In this document: one piece after another, positions 8,994 to 20,392 of the stretch
Numbering within the stretch: position 1 is the stretch's first letter
Layout: each line of letters starts with the position of its first letter
Source of the DNA: Silene noctiflora
Lineage: Eukaryota > Streptophyta > Magnoliopsida > Caryophyllales > Caryophyllaceae
Direction: 5' to 3'
NCBI GenBank assembly: GCA_009801015.1
Contig: VHZZ01003091.1
Span: forward strand, 54,605-75,293
Length of the DNA stretch: 20,689 nt
Translations under genes and position numbers: made by a program
The notes under the pieces: model-generated
Seen by the model: only the letters and a program-made list of their open reading frames with translations
The model's database searches: none
Told to the model about the DNA's origin: nothing

Positions 8994-11900
8994 CTAATGT
9001 TGCTTAATTAGATTATCCCAATAATTCTTCTCCCATTTCTCTACTTGTTTCTCTGCATTGTTTTTCCTCCTCACTTGGCTTAGTAGACTAACCCAATCAT
9101 AAGGAGGCGGCATGATGCACGTATTTTTATCTGAAGGAGTCGTTACCAGGGAACCCAACAAAATCCTCTTCTGGTAATCTTCTGCATTGCATACTAAAGT
9201 TTCTGAACATAGCTCAACGGCATTTTTCGGTATTGTGGGCTTGAATTTTAATAGTTTTGCATATTCGGTGAGCAAATGTAACATGTAATCATAAACATAA
9301 TCCATCTTCACATCTTCGAGTATGTATTCGCTGGCGGCCTTCCCCATTGCCTGAGCCTGTTATATTCATCAGCGCATATATTAAATTGAGGATCAGGAAT
9401 TTTCATACGAGACTGTGTCATGATGAACATTATACAAACTAACCAATATGAATTTAATGGGGTAGTTATTCATTCAGCTTGTGGGTTAATGGAGTAATAT
9501 AGATAGTGATGTTCTCGCGTTATATTAACATGAGATCGTATTTCGAGAGACTGATAGCCCTTTATCATGCAATAAGATGTGCCACCCATACACATTATCA
9601 ACAGGATGTAAGCTCCACTCCCCAGGACCCGGGTGATTCTAGTTGATTACAACATCATTACCTAAGTGTCTCAAATGCTCCTGCCAATGGATAGGGATGG
9701 GGGAGGCCTAAATCATTCAGGGGCACACTTGAAATAAAGGTAATTAATACAAACATAATAGAGACCAAAATAAAAGAGAAAATGGAGAAAAGTGATGGTG
9801 TTGGAGGGGGAAAAGGGGGTGATAGAGGAAATATTATCTCCAGGTAATGCATTGGCCTAGCTCCCTAAGCGGTGGTAGGCTATGTTATTCAGACTCGTTT
9901 AGAAGTATCGGACCCAGGTGCGTGTTCAAGTGTTAAGACTCGGGGATTTTTATGAAATTATTTGACATTTTGGCTTAACATGAGGTAACCAAGTGTCATA
10001 GCCTTGTCCGAGTGTCGAGTTCCGATATGGGTCAGCGAGGGAATATGAAGAGTCGGAGTAACATATGTGGTAGGTAACTATTTCCTTCTTCATGGGGTAA
10101 ATATTGTCTGCTCTCCATTCCCTTCCCGCTTCAACTACCAGTATTACAGTCCCCTTTCCTGTATTTTGACCTTTAAATCCTATTAACAATTACCCCGATT
10201 CTAAACAATCCCTTGGAAAGTGAGACGGAGAACCAAAAAGGAAGCAAAAAAAATTACCTTTTGTTTGTGACTGTTACCCCAATCAACAGCAAACTTAATA
10301 GACCTACATTTGTCGCTTTCCCTGATAGGCCAATAGTGTTGCGTAGGCATCAGGCCTCTTGAAAAGAAGTCATAATACTTTGGCTGCACTATCAACGTTA
10401 CAGAATCACAAGCAAGGATGTACTTCTCACTAACCGACCATGCCGACCCTTCAATGTAGATCTTATACCTTGCCATATAAGAAGTAAAAAATCAACATTT
10501 TATATCTTATGGCAAGTTCAAAGCTAGAAGACCATTCATGAAAATGCACGTACTTGTCTTTACATTGGTGAGCCAAGTTCGACTGCTTATATCCTTCTTG
10601 AAACTCTTTATTCCAGTCCTGCATTTGTTTTTAGGGATGAGAGGAGGCAACAAGTCTGTTAATAATTCAGATTCTAATCGGTTTGAATTAACATTACATT
10701 TCTCTACTAACACGTATTAAGATCTTTCATTCTGGAAGCAGCCTATTTGTGTACTCAACTCTTAAGTAACGCTGCAGATATCAACTAACTTAGTCGGTAA
10801 AGTCAAGAAGGGTGATACTCATAACCTCGTCATGAATCCGTCGACATAAATACTGTCCTTGTGGCTCCCTTAATTGAGAAGAGCTCAAGATGCACCCGTC
10901 TGACCCCTTTTAACACTACAACCTGCACCTGTGGTGTGAGGCTTGAGCCAGTGGGGGTTTGGGGTAATGTTGGGCTTGTAAGATATTTAATGCCATGCTG
11001 ATCACAGGAGCAGACTGCACTACTGCAGTCCAATTTTAAGACTTGGAATTGTTGGAAGAATTAGAAAACTGCAGCTCAAGTAAGGAAGTGGAGTGTTTTA
11101 CCTGTATAAAGATACGAGCACCCCAGTCCTGCTTGTCAGAGACATTACACTTTAAGAGATCCAACCGTGATTGTGCAACAAAGGGATTTCCTTTCCAGTA
11201 TGCGTAAGGCGCTCTGTCCATAAATTGTACTATCTTGTTCCCTTCTTTTATATCGTTTGAGATAAGATCCCATGCTTTTATGTTAACCTCGGCCCTGCAT
11301 AGATAATTTTTGGAGTGAATACCAAAGTACCAAACAATATGCAATCAACATCTAGGCATGTAATTCTCAGATCTTTCCTTAACCCCTTCTTTCATGCATG
11401 TCAAAAGAGTAACTACAGAGTAAGCTAAGTAATCAGATTTTGTTTGAAATTGGTGTGTAATAGACCCACTGGCATCACATAGGATACCTAACACATTTTT
11501 TTTTTCCTGAAATTGCTGTAATAACAGTGACCTGTACGTCTTAACGATTTCAAACGAGAGCTATTTTCAAGCATCCGAAGGCAATATTGTTAGGCGTATG
11601 TAACATAACTACCAACTTAGTTAAAATAAGATGAATCTAATCTTTTGAACAGGGTGTAAGAATAGACTAGACTAAGATGAATCTAACAGTGTCTAAGAAT
11701 AGACTAGCTTACTACAACTGAGAACTTCATAAAACCTAATCCGCAGCTGGCCAGCTGTTAAATGTTAAAGATGTTGCAAAGCACACATAATCATGAAAAT
11801 TGCCAGGTTTTTTTCTTTCCTAGTTTTACACATATAAAACACCACCACTACAACTAAATTACTCCAGTGTCCCAAGGGATGCCGCAAATGGCAGGGTAGG

Positions 11901-14900
11901 AGGTTTGGATGTACGCAAGTATTGCAACCTAATCTTTGTGTTAACAGCACATAAATGCTATTTCCGCATGACCCAATGAAAATCGAGTTGAAGTTTGAGT
12001 TGAATGAGAGCTATTTCATAATAAAAAGTAACACATCCAATTTTGTGAACCATTTTGGTTCTTTCCAATATCGAACCGCTTCTCAACATATGCATGGCCA
12101 TAAAAAGTTTTTAACTGGGGCATAAATCACCACTACTCCATAGTGAGGGCCAAAAGGCAGAGTGGCTGGGTAATGATCAGTGCCTCAGTGGCATTGAAGG
12201 AAGTTCCTTCAATTAGCTGAACTGTTGCAAACTTCATACAAAAAGGCCAGGAACAATGTATCAGAGGGGACGAAATATAATCATATAATTCTCTGAATAA
12301 CTAACTAAACTTACCATCCCCAGAAGGTCCAATCTGGGAAAACAATATCCAAGGTTTTATCATCCCCACAATAACGGAACAGTGGAGGAACAGAGGCATT
12401 AGAAAGAGGACCGTGCTTCCGTATGACTGGCCAGTCGACGCAATCAAACATGAGTTCTAAATCAGGGACCCTTCCCGGGTACCTGCGCAACAACTGTAAA
12501 AAACCCCAGAGAGTGAAAAGGTCCCTAGTTTGATATCCCTTATGGTAGGTCTCCACATAAGCTTTTCCGTTCAGTATAGTCAATCTGAAATTAGCAGTCT
12601 TTTTAGCCTTCTCCACCATATCACGTGTGATTCCAGTTTCTCTCCAAGGCTTTAAATCTTCATATATCCATCGAAAGTAATCAGGACATGTGGGAGGAGG
12701 AGGAGCTTCAGGGTCGATTTCTGTCTTTTCTGGATAGTCCGTTGGACAAGTTTGAGGAATGCCACTATCAAAACATTTTAACGGAAATTCTTTTTTTGGA
12801 CGAGGAATGTTGGGCGTCCGGGTAGTTTGGCCTTGAGAAGTATGGTTCAGTGGAGTTTCAAAATTAGTGTGAGGCGTGTCATGCGTCTGGGAATTTTTGT
12901 TGTGAGACTCATGTACGGTACCAATTATTTCACCTGTTAAAAGTGATTGTTTTGTGGAATTTGCGGCAGTAGGCTGCAAAAGAAAGGAAAATGAGAGAAA
13001 ATATTAACAACATTTCACATTGTTCATACCACACAGGGTTAAGCTACGTAACAGCGATAAATTTAAAAGATCTTTAAACAACTAATAAAGAACTGCGTGA
13101 TTTGAAAAGCTCCTGCAACAAGTAACAAAGTATCCATTTCTAAGCCAGGATAGATATAATTACTCAATATGAATGGTTAAATACCACTTACAATTCTCCG
13201 TGTATGCAATACAAAAGCTCTACGAAAAAACATTTGCAATTTTGTACAAGCCAGTACAAAGATTGCTTTTACGCTACCATGGGAAGACGTAAATTTTCAC
13301 AACAACGGGTCTGTGTCGCACCCGAACGGAGGAGAAAGAGTCCACAATACAAGTCCAAGAGGGTTCGAGTCCTAGAGGGTTCCACTCTAAAACCAATTGG
13401 CAATAGAAGGAGTAACCCCTTGCTTTATATAGTGGAATTCTCTTCTCTCCAATGTGGGATCCTTACATGTGCAACTCATATGGGCCGGAGCTTTTATTCT
13501 CAACAAACATCGCATTAAAGTATTCCAAGGCTTTATAGCTTAAGCAAATCAACTTGACAATTTCACTACGTGCAAGGATCGTCAAATTCATTGAGGTGGT
13601 AAGGAGTAAATGTTTTGCCTAATATTTTAACTAAATTTGCATGATTTTGGATTTTAGTGGTGTTGGTGTTTTCGTAAAACCGAACTCGGAGCTCTCTGGT
13701 ACACACCCGTATAAACGAACAACAGTATTACACAGAGATGGATAAGGATACAGAATATAATGTCCTGTTTTACAACTAGCCGGGGATCCAGCCGCTATTC
13801 AAGGATAAAACAGAAGGGCACTTTTTTGTTTAAGTTTGACTGAAGAAAAAGGGAGGGGGAGGGGGAGGGGGGATTGGCCTTGTTCTGCGGTTAGCTTTCG
13901 CGCGTCTTGTAGTTATTTTAAATAACTAACTACTCTCATCATTGCCACGAAATTCCTATTATGAAATGGGTCCTTCCTGAGAATTGTATTCTCAAATATC
14001 GAATCATGCTACCTTACCACAATGTTGTTGTTTATCGTGTCTTGACTTTTATCTGGTATCATTCTAGTATGGTTTGTGACAGTTATATATTGAAACCCAT
14101 TTTCTTTTCTTATCTAAGCATAAAATTATAATGTATTGAACAACCTGCTATGTCAAACCGGGCAATATTTAAAATGAAGAAATGATGCTACTACTCCAAG
14201 GACAGTAAGTCAGTAACCCTTCGTAATGAAGGAATACTAGAGTGTATATAAAATTCATTGACCATGTCAATACATTGGTCTATTAAAGCCATTAAACAAC
14301 AAGAACACCAATAAATTTAATCAATAGATAATGCAATCAAGAATTCAAGATCTACCGTCAAATTATTTTAATTTACCAAACAGATGGCCACCATAGCGCA
14401 TTAGCGCCATGCCGCCATTCACGTGATTATGAAGGTAATCAAGACAAGTGCAGCCAAATGGGTTCCATACAGTTACGGGAAGTCCATTTCAGCATTTAAA
14501 AAGACTCATTCAAATACTATTTCTCTGAGATAAATATGTTTTATCATGAAATTTCTCATCAGACGTTTTTTTTTATTTAAAAAAGTTGTGGCTAGGGAAC
14601 TATATATAGACATATAGTCATCCCAAAATCATCGTAAAATAAGATCATCTTACGCTCTTACAATGTTGAACGATCTTTTAGCGGTAAAACACTTATTTGT
14701 CACTATTATAAATGAGAAAGCACCGCATCAAGATGTAAGACGCTCTTACGCAATAATTACTGTAATCATACTTCTAATGTTGGACATTCCGATAGAAAAC
14801 CCCAAGACATAAAACGACGTCCCATGACACAGTTTGCACTTTATTACACCATAGATGAGGTTCTACTGATCAAATTTTATACACACTTGTTCAAAAGTAA

Positions 14901-16060
14901 GAACTATTCAAGCAAGTCCACACACACATTATTTAAATATAATTATTATGGAATAAATATTAGGTAAGGTGTCAGGTCTCCTACATAAACATGCTTTAGC
15001 TGTTAAATTTGATTAAGATTTAGGTACCTAATACATATTAGTCCCAGGTTGGAAAATCATGTCCTCATTCTAGTGTGGTTATTTTTCCAACTCGAATTTG
15101 ACCAAGCAAGTACATTTAACAAACTATTTTTAATATTCCCTCCGACTCAAGATGTTCTTTATATTTTCACTCTTTCGTGAGGAGTATTTTAATGAAACGT
15201 AAAGAATCAGTTGAGACGTAGAGTAACAAGGAGTATTCCGTCTATTTCACCAAATTCTATTTGAAAATTCTGGGAATGACCGGAAATGAACTAGATAAAT
15301 CGTGAATCAAATGGAGGGAGTATAATTTTAGATGGGTGAACTAGCTGTTCTTTTGATTATGAATTAGGTCCTGCTTTCTAGATTAACACAAATTAAGTTC
15401 AGTTTAGGCCGGTTCAATTAAGACAATTTACGCATGAAGTTAGTTTAGTTCAATTCAGGTAAAACAGCTTACAAGGTGTTAGCATTATACACCAGAGTAA
15501 CTACATTGCTGGGCTGCTAACTAACATCAAGTGTACTAGTGTAGTACAGATTGACATTTAATTGAAATTGGACACTTTCTCAAGGTTAAAATTAAAACAA
15601 ATAAGTCCGCCATAAAACCGTTTTACACTAAATTATTTGGAGTATCGCTAATATAACCGTCCACCAAAATACATCATCAAGATTTTAAAAATAGATATTT
15701 TAAGGAGTGCTAAAATATAAAGCCGTCTTACACAAGACAACTCGACTGTAATGACTAACGATCATATATTTTAGTCAAGCATTTGCGACTATACTACTCA
15801 GACAATCAAGAAAAAAATAAAATAATGAAAAAATAAATAAAATAAAAAATAAATTAACTGTTGTAAGAATAAAGGAGAGAGGATCATACATAGGAATGGA
15901 GGGAGCGCGTGGAGAGAAACGCGCCGACAAGGAGAGTGAGAAAGAAGAATACGATAAGCGGCAATCTAGCTGGCGAGTTGATCAACGGCCTCCATAGCGA
16001 GTCAATTAATTGTCGTAAATACCCCGGTCGAGTCGACTTATTTACAAAACTACCACTCAT
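8994..16060 (-). CDS. GT90 (CAP10/DUF821) Rumi-like O-glucosyltransferase, type II membrane protein (6 exons)
   Basis: Exons on the minus strand are 16060-15890, 12973-12315, 11294-11102, 10618-10554, 10468-10258 and 9356-8994. All join by GT-AG in consistent phase to 553 aa. Exon 1 gives a short cytosolic N-terminus and a membrane anchor (RLPLIVFFFLTLLVGAFLS, 32-50). It starts at an ATG with an in-frame TAG 18 bases upstream. Exon 2 encodes a polar stem and then the CAP10 domain from about FPLKCFDSG (120) onward: DLELMFDCVDWP (228-239), FPDWTFWGW (269-277), PYAYWKGNP (306-314), YKIYIEGSAWSVSEKYILACDS (364-385), YWPIR, FAVDWGNSHKQK and the C-terminal MDYVYDYMLHLLTEYAKLLKFKP. Animal Rumi/POGLUT1 members transfer glucose or xylose to proteins. 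The plant homologues are Golgi/ER-type enzymes of unclear acceptor, so the substrate is not claimed. No KDEL-like tail is present (ends IKQH). Introns are 2916, 1020, 483, 85 and 901 bases. Confidence 0.92.
13230..13506 (-). mobile_element. LTR-like fragment in GT90 intron 1 (fossil)
   Basis: Read on the minus strand, the block begins near TGTTGAGAATAAAAGC and has the motif GATCCCACATTGGAGAG, followed by a TATA-like CTATATAAAGC, an arrangement seen in LTRs of Copia- or TRIM-type elements. No internal coding region or second LTR is present, so it is a solo LTR or fragment. Its far boundary is uncertain and no confident target-site duplication was found. It is in the same orientation as the GT90 gene. 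Confidence 0.45.
13851..13872 (+). other. G-run motif with quadruplex potential
   Basis: Four runs of three or more G separated by single A bases sit on the plus strand inside GT90 intron 1. Single-base loops are the most favourable geometry for a DNA G-quadruplex. Because GT90 is transcribed from the other strand, its pre-mRNA carries the C-rich complement, so any structure would form in the template DNA strand. Confidence 0.6.
15136..15320. mobile_element. Stowaway-like MITE in GT90 intron 1
   Basis: The left end TTCCCTCCGACTCAAG and the right end, read in reverse complement, CTCCCTCCATTTGATTC resemble the conserved CTCCCTCCGT terminus of Stowaway (Tc1/mariner-type) MITEs. Both ends are bordered by TA (15134-15135 and 15321-15322), the expected target duplication. 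The length of 185 bases is typical. No coding capacity is present. Inverted-repeat similarity fades after about 10 bases, so the copy is diverged. Confidence 0.6.
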
Positions 16061-16320
16061 TTTTTTTTTGGTGAACTAGCTCTCACTCTTTCAGCTCAAC
16101 TAAGCTATCATTTCGCCTATTCTTACCACCATGTGATATGAAACGATGAAACGACGTCGTGTTGGGAGGTGATTAGTGTGATTGTAGTGATTAGTGATGT
16201 ACAGCAAGGAAAAAGTAAGGAGACTATGTGAGAGGAGGAAGTGAGGTGTGAGTGTGTGACTATGTGAATTAAATTGTTTTCTGGTGATTCTATGGTTGGG
16301 TTGATGGGGTTAGGTAGATC
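16061..16320 (-). promoter_or_regulatory. GT90 5' leader and proximal promoter region
   Basis: Directly upstream of the GT90 start codon on the minus strand are nine A residues and an in-frame TAG. Beyond that the sequence is pyrimidine-rich on the plus strand near 16080-16130, then becomes GT-rich. No TATA box is evident in the expected position. The assignment is by position only. Confidence 0.4.
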
Positions 16321-16376
16321 TGGGTCACAGGTTATTAGTTATAGGTCCAGCACGGTCCAAGTACGGGGTATATTAG

Positions 16377-16750
16377 ACCCGGTAAACGGATCATTCGGGT
16401 TGAGCCAATTCGAGTTGGTTTATTTCAGGTTTGTCACGTTCTCGAGATAGGTCAGACCGGGTCATTTTGGGTTATAGATCTGTTTCGGGTTTGTTGGTCG
16501 GGTCGAATTATTTCGGGTCAGAGAAAAACACTTTCAAGTCTTTTTGCGTCAATTAGAGTGTTATTTTTTGTCGGGTCATTTTTCGGGTTGGGTGGTTTTG
16601 GATCGGGTCATTTCGGATCACGTTTTTTACGGGCCAAGAAAGCTCGGGTCATTTTCGGGCTGGATCGGGTCAATTCGGATTTTGGGTCACTTTCGGATGC
16701 TATAGTTCGGATTAATTTCGTGTTTCAGGGTTGGTCGCTCGGGAGTCGGG
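16377..16750 (+). repeat. Degenerate CGGGTC / GGGTCATTTCGGGT repeat field
   Basis: Many short related units occur in one orientation, such as CGGGTCATTT, CGGGTCAATTCGGATT, TTTCGGGTT and GGATCGGGTCA, spaced irregularly by about 10-25 bases. This is a decayed tandem field of a kind often seen between plant genes. An open frame across part of it is a by-product of the repeat and not a gene. It starts about 320 bases upstream of the GT90 start codon. Confidence 0.75.
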
Positions 16751-17482
16751 GTAGGGTTGGTTTTGTCCAATATAGATTGAAGTAATGAATATTCTCTTCA
16801 ATTCAATTTAAAGGTAACATTTACTTTTAGATGCTCTTTGAGGGCGGAACTTTGATCAGATTTTTCGTCATTTAAACACGACTTTTTTATAAAAAAAAAA
16901 ATGTTTAGCGAGAGACTTTTTTTTAACAAATCTAAGTATAATAGTTTCATAAATCAAAGTTAATACTTTTTACTATATTTACAGTCAAAGTTTCCAAAAC
17001 TAACCTTCAAAATATAGTGATGTTAAGTTTGAATTCGATTGTACGAAGTAATTGTTTTGATCGATTTTTAAGGAGGGCAGACAAATTACATTCCATAAAT
17101 GTATTGACCCTTAAAAAAGGATCATCATTTCGGATGACGAAAGAAAGTGAACGTCATATGAATATATGATCACATCAAATAAGACATGAATATCGTTTGG
17201 CCCGCTTAATCGGAAATTTCCAACATATGCAATAAAAAGATCAAATTCGTGTGTTCTCCCTCAAATAAGTAGGACACGAATATTCAAATTGATCTCACGA
17301 TCAATGATTACAAGGGGTGAAAGTCAAACACTATATCAGGGTCGTCTGAGACATTTTCGAAATCCTGTACAAAAGTTTAAATGTAGCCCTAGGTCCTAAT
17401 AATTTTACTCGATTTTATATCTAAAATAAATCTACATATTTAATAAAATTTTGTGAAATTTATATCACAAATTATATTCTAA

Positions 17483-17512
17483 CTAGTTTAAACTCGTGCA
17501 AAGTTGCACGGG
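17483..17512 (-). mobile_element. Probable Helitron 3' terminus
   Basis: Read on the minus strand, a GC-rich hairpin CCCGTGCAACTTTGCACGAG is followed by TTTAAACTAG and then T. Helitrons end in a hairpin a few bases before CTRR and insert between A and T, which fits here (CTAG then T). The body would extend to higher coordinates. I could not locate its 5' TC end or any Rep/helicase coding, so this would be a non-autonomous or truncated copy. Confidence 0.45.
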
Positions 17513-17675
17513 TATATTTGTAAGCATTTTTTGAAACATCATTCAAAATTATCTAAAAAAAATATCTATATTTGAGTAAAATATTCAGAAGCATTTGTGA
17601 AAAGTACAGTTTGATCATAACATGAACATGAATAAATGTATTCCCTCTACACACTTATTTTCATCTCATTTTAAT

Positions 17676-17699
17676 AAAAAAAAAAAAAAAAAAAAAAAA
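17676..17699. repeat. Poly-A tract
   Basis: 24 consecutive A residues on the plus strand. It could be the tail of an old retroposon, but no body with a target-site duplication was recognised beside it. Confidence 0.9.
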
Positions 17700-18759
17700 T
17701 CGAAATATCTCGACCCCGATTAAACCCAATGCATAAATTCATAGTCACTCTAATGTCTCCGTTTACCATATGTTAAAGAAAGTTCCAAATTTTAGGAATT
17801 GAAGACATTAGATAACCAACCAATTTAATATTTGCATAATTCACAAATCATTTACGTTTTTCGAATAAATAATGTGTAATTCGGTTCAAAACAATTTTTT
17901 CACACGCTTGTGTGCGAACCGTGAGTTACTATTTATTAAAAGAATTAAAAGAATGATTTACTATTTATTACATTGAATTAATTATAAAAAAATACCTAAA
18001 GTGTTGCTTGTTCTTCCAATTTAAATAATCCTATAATAAAACAACAACCACAACATTTTTTTTCCTTCCAATTTAAATAGTGGACCCAAGCTAAAATAAC
18101 CTGCTATAACAAGTTAACATTACACTAATTCTATTCAGAGTTAATGTGGGTAAGAGTTGGGTATATTGGTAGTTAAAAGAAAGATTGGAGTATTTTGAGC
18201 ATGACCACCATAGTTCAGAGTATTCCTATTAAATAATCATTTATTATATTGTATAGATCAAATATTTATTTTTAAACTTGTACATTTATTAAAAGTTTTA
18301 TTTGATATGCATTAAATTTATATAAATTTTAGAAAATAACCAAGATTATAGGGCTAATTTTATTCACAAATTATAGAATACGACCGTATCACAAGTCACA
18401 CCCTGAGTGATTCATTTATTAAAAAAAATCATTGATTTATTACAATCAATAAAAGTGATTTTTACACAAATAGACTGTCCTACAATGTACAGTGTAAGAC
18501 CGTCTAACACAATAATTACTTAAGTTTGCATTATTATTAATGTAATACCTCGTAATTTAGTTAAGGTTATATGAATAATTTATGTAATTTGAATAACTAA
18601 TTAAAGGCTTATAATAATAAATACTTATTAAGACGGTAATTAAATAAATAAATAAAGTAAAGAATAAGACGGAGCTAATAATAACTAATGATAATAATAG
18701 TTGATAATAATTGATAGTTGTAAGATAATAAAGTAAAGAATAAGATGGGCCTAGCTTAG

Positions 18760-18767
18760 TATAAATA
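18760..18767 (+). promoter_or_regulatory. TATA box, first module of the LTR
   Basis: TATAAATA, followed about 110 bases later by a splice-donor-like GGTAAGT. A 19-base direct repeat (18651-18669 and 18727-18745) precedes it. This fits an LTR U3 promoter. Confidence 0.45.
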
Positions 18768-19489
18768 GATAAGAATAGACTTTGCCCTAACCTTTACAAT
18801 CACAAAAACTGAAAACTAAACACAATAAGGGATCTAGAGGGAAGGAAACAAGTCACAGCGCATAATTGTTGAAAGGTAAGTCGGTTTCGTAAATCTAACT
18901 GTTTAATTAATTTTGTTCACATGTCTAGATTACGACCGTCGTATACACCACATAAACCACCCTTGGACTGTTGCGTTTGACCCTAATAAGACCCCGGACC
19001 ACTGTGACCTCGTCCTGACCTAGCCTACACCGTTGACGCCACCGGGGGTGGTTGTAAGGGTGTTTATTGGGCGGTGCAGACCTGTTTTCATGGGAATTGA
19101 AACAAGGGATTAACCCGTGTCTTTGACCTGACTGACCTGGGTTTGGTTTGAGTGGCTTCTGGTGGATGGGCGACCACGGGGGATTTGTCGTGGTGGTGAA
19201 AGGTTGCGACTTGGGCCGTGTGGTGGCTGGAGAGAATGAAAACAGGGGAAGTTTTGGGGGTTTTGTGAAACCATCTTAAGACGGATTTGGTGACCGTTGT
19301 GCGGGCGTCGTGGGTGATTGGACCCCACCACTGGAACCACCATACGTCAGTGGTGATGTGGGTGGTGGCCAGTGGTGGTTTAAGGGGCTGTTTGTTTGGG
19401 GTTGTTGGTATTTGCGTATTTGTAAAGGGGTCGTACAACAGGGGTAAGGCGGGTCTGTTTTGTAATACTCAGGATTTTTATTATAGGGA

Positions 19490-19650
19490 CACTCGGTAGA
19501 GTACATGGTACTCCACCGAGTGCTCATTGTTGTTAGTCTGTCAGTGTACGGGAGGTTGGTGACTCGGACGAGTGCAGAGAACTCGGCCGAGTGCATTGCA
19601 CTCGGTCGAGTGTCGCGTACTCGGTCGAGTGTCGTGTACTCGACCGAGTG
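19490..19650 (+). repeat. Array of 13-bp palindromes at an exact 19-bp period
   Basis: Five units of ACTCGGNCGAGTG form (the fifth is ACTCGACCGAGTG) begin at 19562, 19581, 19600, 19619 and 19638, exactly 19 bases apart with variable 6-base spacers. A separate pair at 19491 and 19510 has the same 19-base spacing; together they make a near-perfect 33-base hairpin (19490-19522). The array sits directly upstream of a TATA box inside the LTR-like region. Confidence 0.85.
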
Positions 19651-19678
19651 TCCGGTTCGTATCGGGTTTGGCGGAAAG

Positions 19679-19686
19679 TATAAATA
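19679..19686 (+). promoter_or_regulatory. TATA box, second module of the LTR
   Basis: TATAAATA lies 29 bases after the last palindrome of the 19-bp array and about 145 bases before another GGTAAGT-type donor. The layout repeats that of the first TATA module about 920 bases upstream. Confidence 0.5.
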
Positions 19687-20334
19687 TTAGAACGAGAAGC
19701 AGTAAATCATTATTTCACCTTTTTAAACAAAACCTAAACATCGTTTACTGCTCCTCCTTCTAGTTCTTCATTCCGCGGCGCATCTCATTCGTTTGTTGGG
19801 ATTTCTACGCATCGTAAGACCGTTATTGTAAGGGTAAGTCTTTAATCGAGTCTTTTAGTATGTTGTTGAAACTCTAATTTATGATTTGGGAGTTTTTGGA
19901 GGAAATTGTGTCTTATTGTATGATTTGATTCGTTATAGGAGGAGATTTCATAAAAGAGGCATTTTGACCACTTGTTTGTTCCTGAATTTGCCGATTAAGG
20001 TAGGATTTCCTACTCAGTTGATTGTATAATTGTATACGCATTAATGTGACGGTATTGTACTGTGCTTCATGATATGATTCTATGTTTGTGATGATATTGT
20101 GATGGCGGAGTTGGTGTGGTGGATGTTGGAGTTGGGTGTGATCGGTATTGTGATTGTGATATTGTTTGTGAGCCATTGTGAGAGGTGGTCTCACCCCCAT
20201 TGTTCGCCTCATGCGTTCTCTCAGCGTAGGGGGATGTGCACATTAAGGGACTTGGGTTATTGTGGGTGGTTTAGGTGGTTGGTTGCGGTCTTCCACTGAC
20301 AGGGCTACATACTTTGGTGTGTAGTCGGTTACTT

Positions 20335-20392
20335 ATGATGTGATGTGGTGTGGTGTGGTGTGGTGATGGTGATGATGGTGGTGGTGTGGTAC
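20335..20392 (+). repeat. (TGGTG)n-like simple repeat
   Basis: Tandem GTGGT and GATGGT units with small variations, inside the LTR-like region. Confidence 0.8.

Larger units (their letters stand above)
16786..18540. other. AT-rich intergenic DNA
   Basis: No gene is visible. The stretch contains a 24-base poly-A run (17676-17699), a probable Helitron end (17483-17512), and a near-palindrome at 18492-18510 (GTGTAAGAC-C-GTCTAACAC). The rest is unassigned AT-rich sequence. Confidence 0.5.

Noticed and set aside
13204-13518. 104-codon open frame in GT90 intron 1
   Set aside because: It is on the strand opposite the gene, overlaps the LTR-like fragment and shows no recognisable domain.
16558-16785. 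75-codon open frame rich in Gly/Phe
   Set aside because: It is a translation of the CGGGTC repeat field, so its regular composition reflects the repeat.
19088-19690. Several overlapping open frames of 60-116 codons on both strands
   Set aside because: They arise from GT-rich and palindromic repeat sequence inside the LTR-like region, have low-complexity composition and resemble no protein family.
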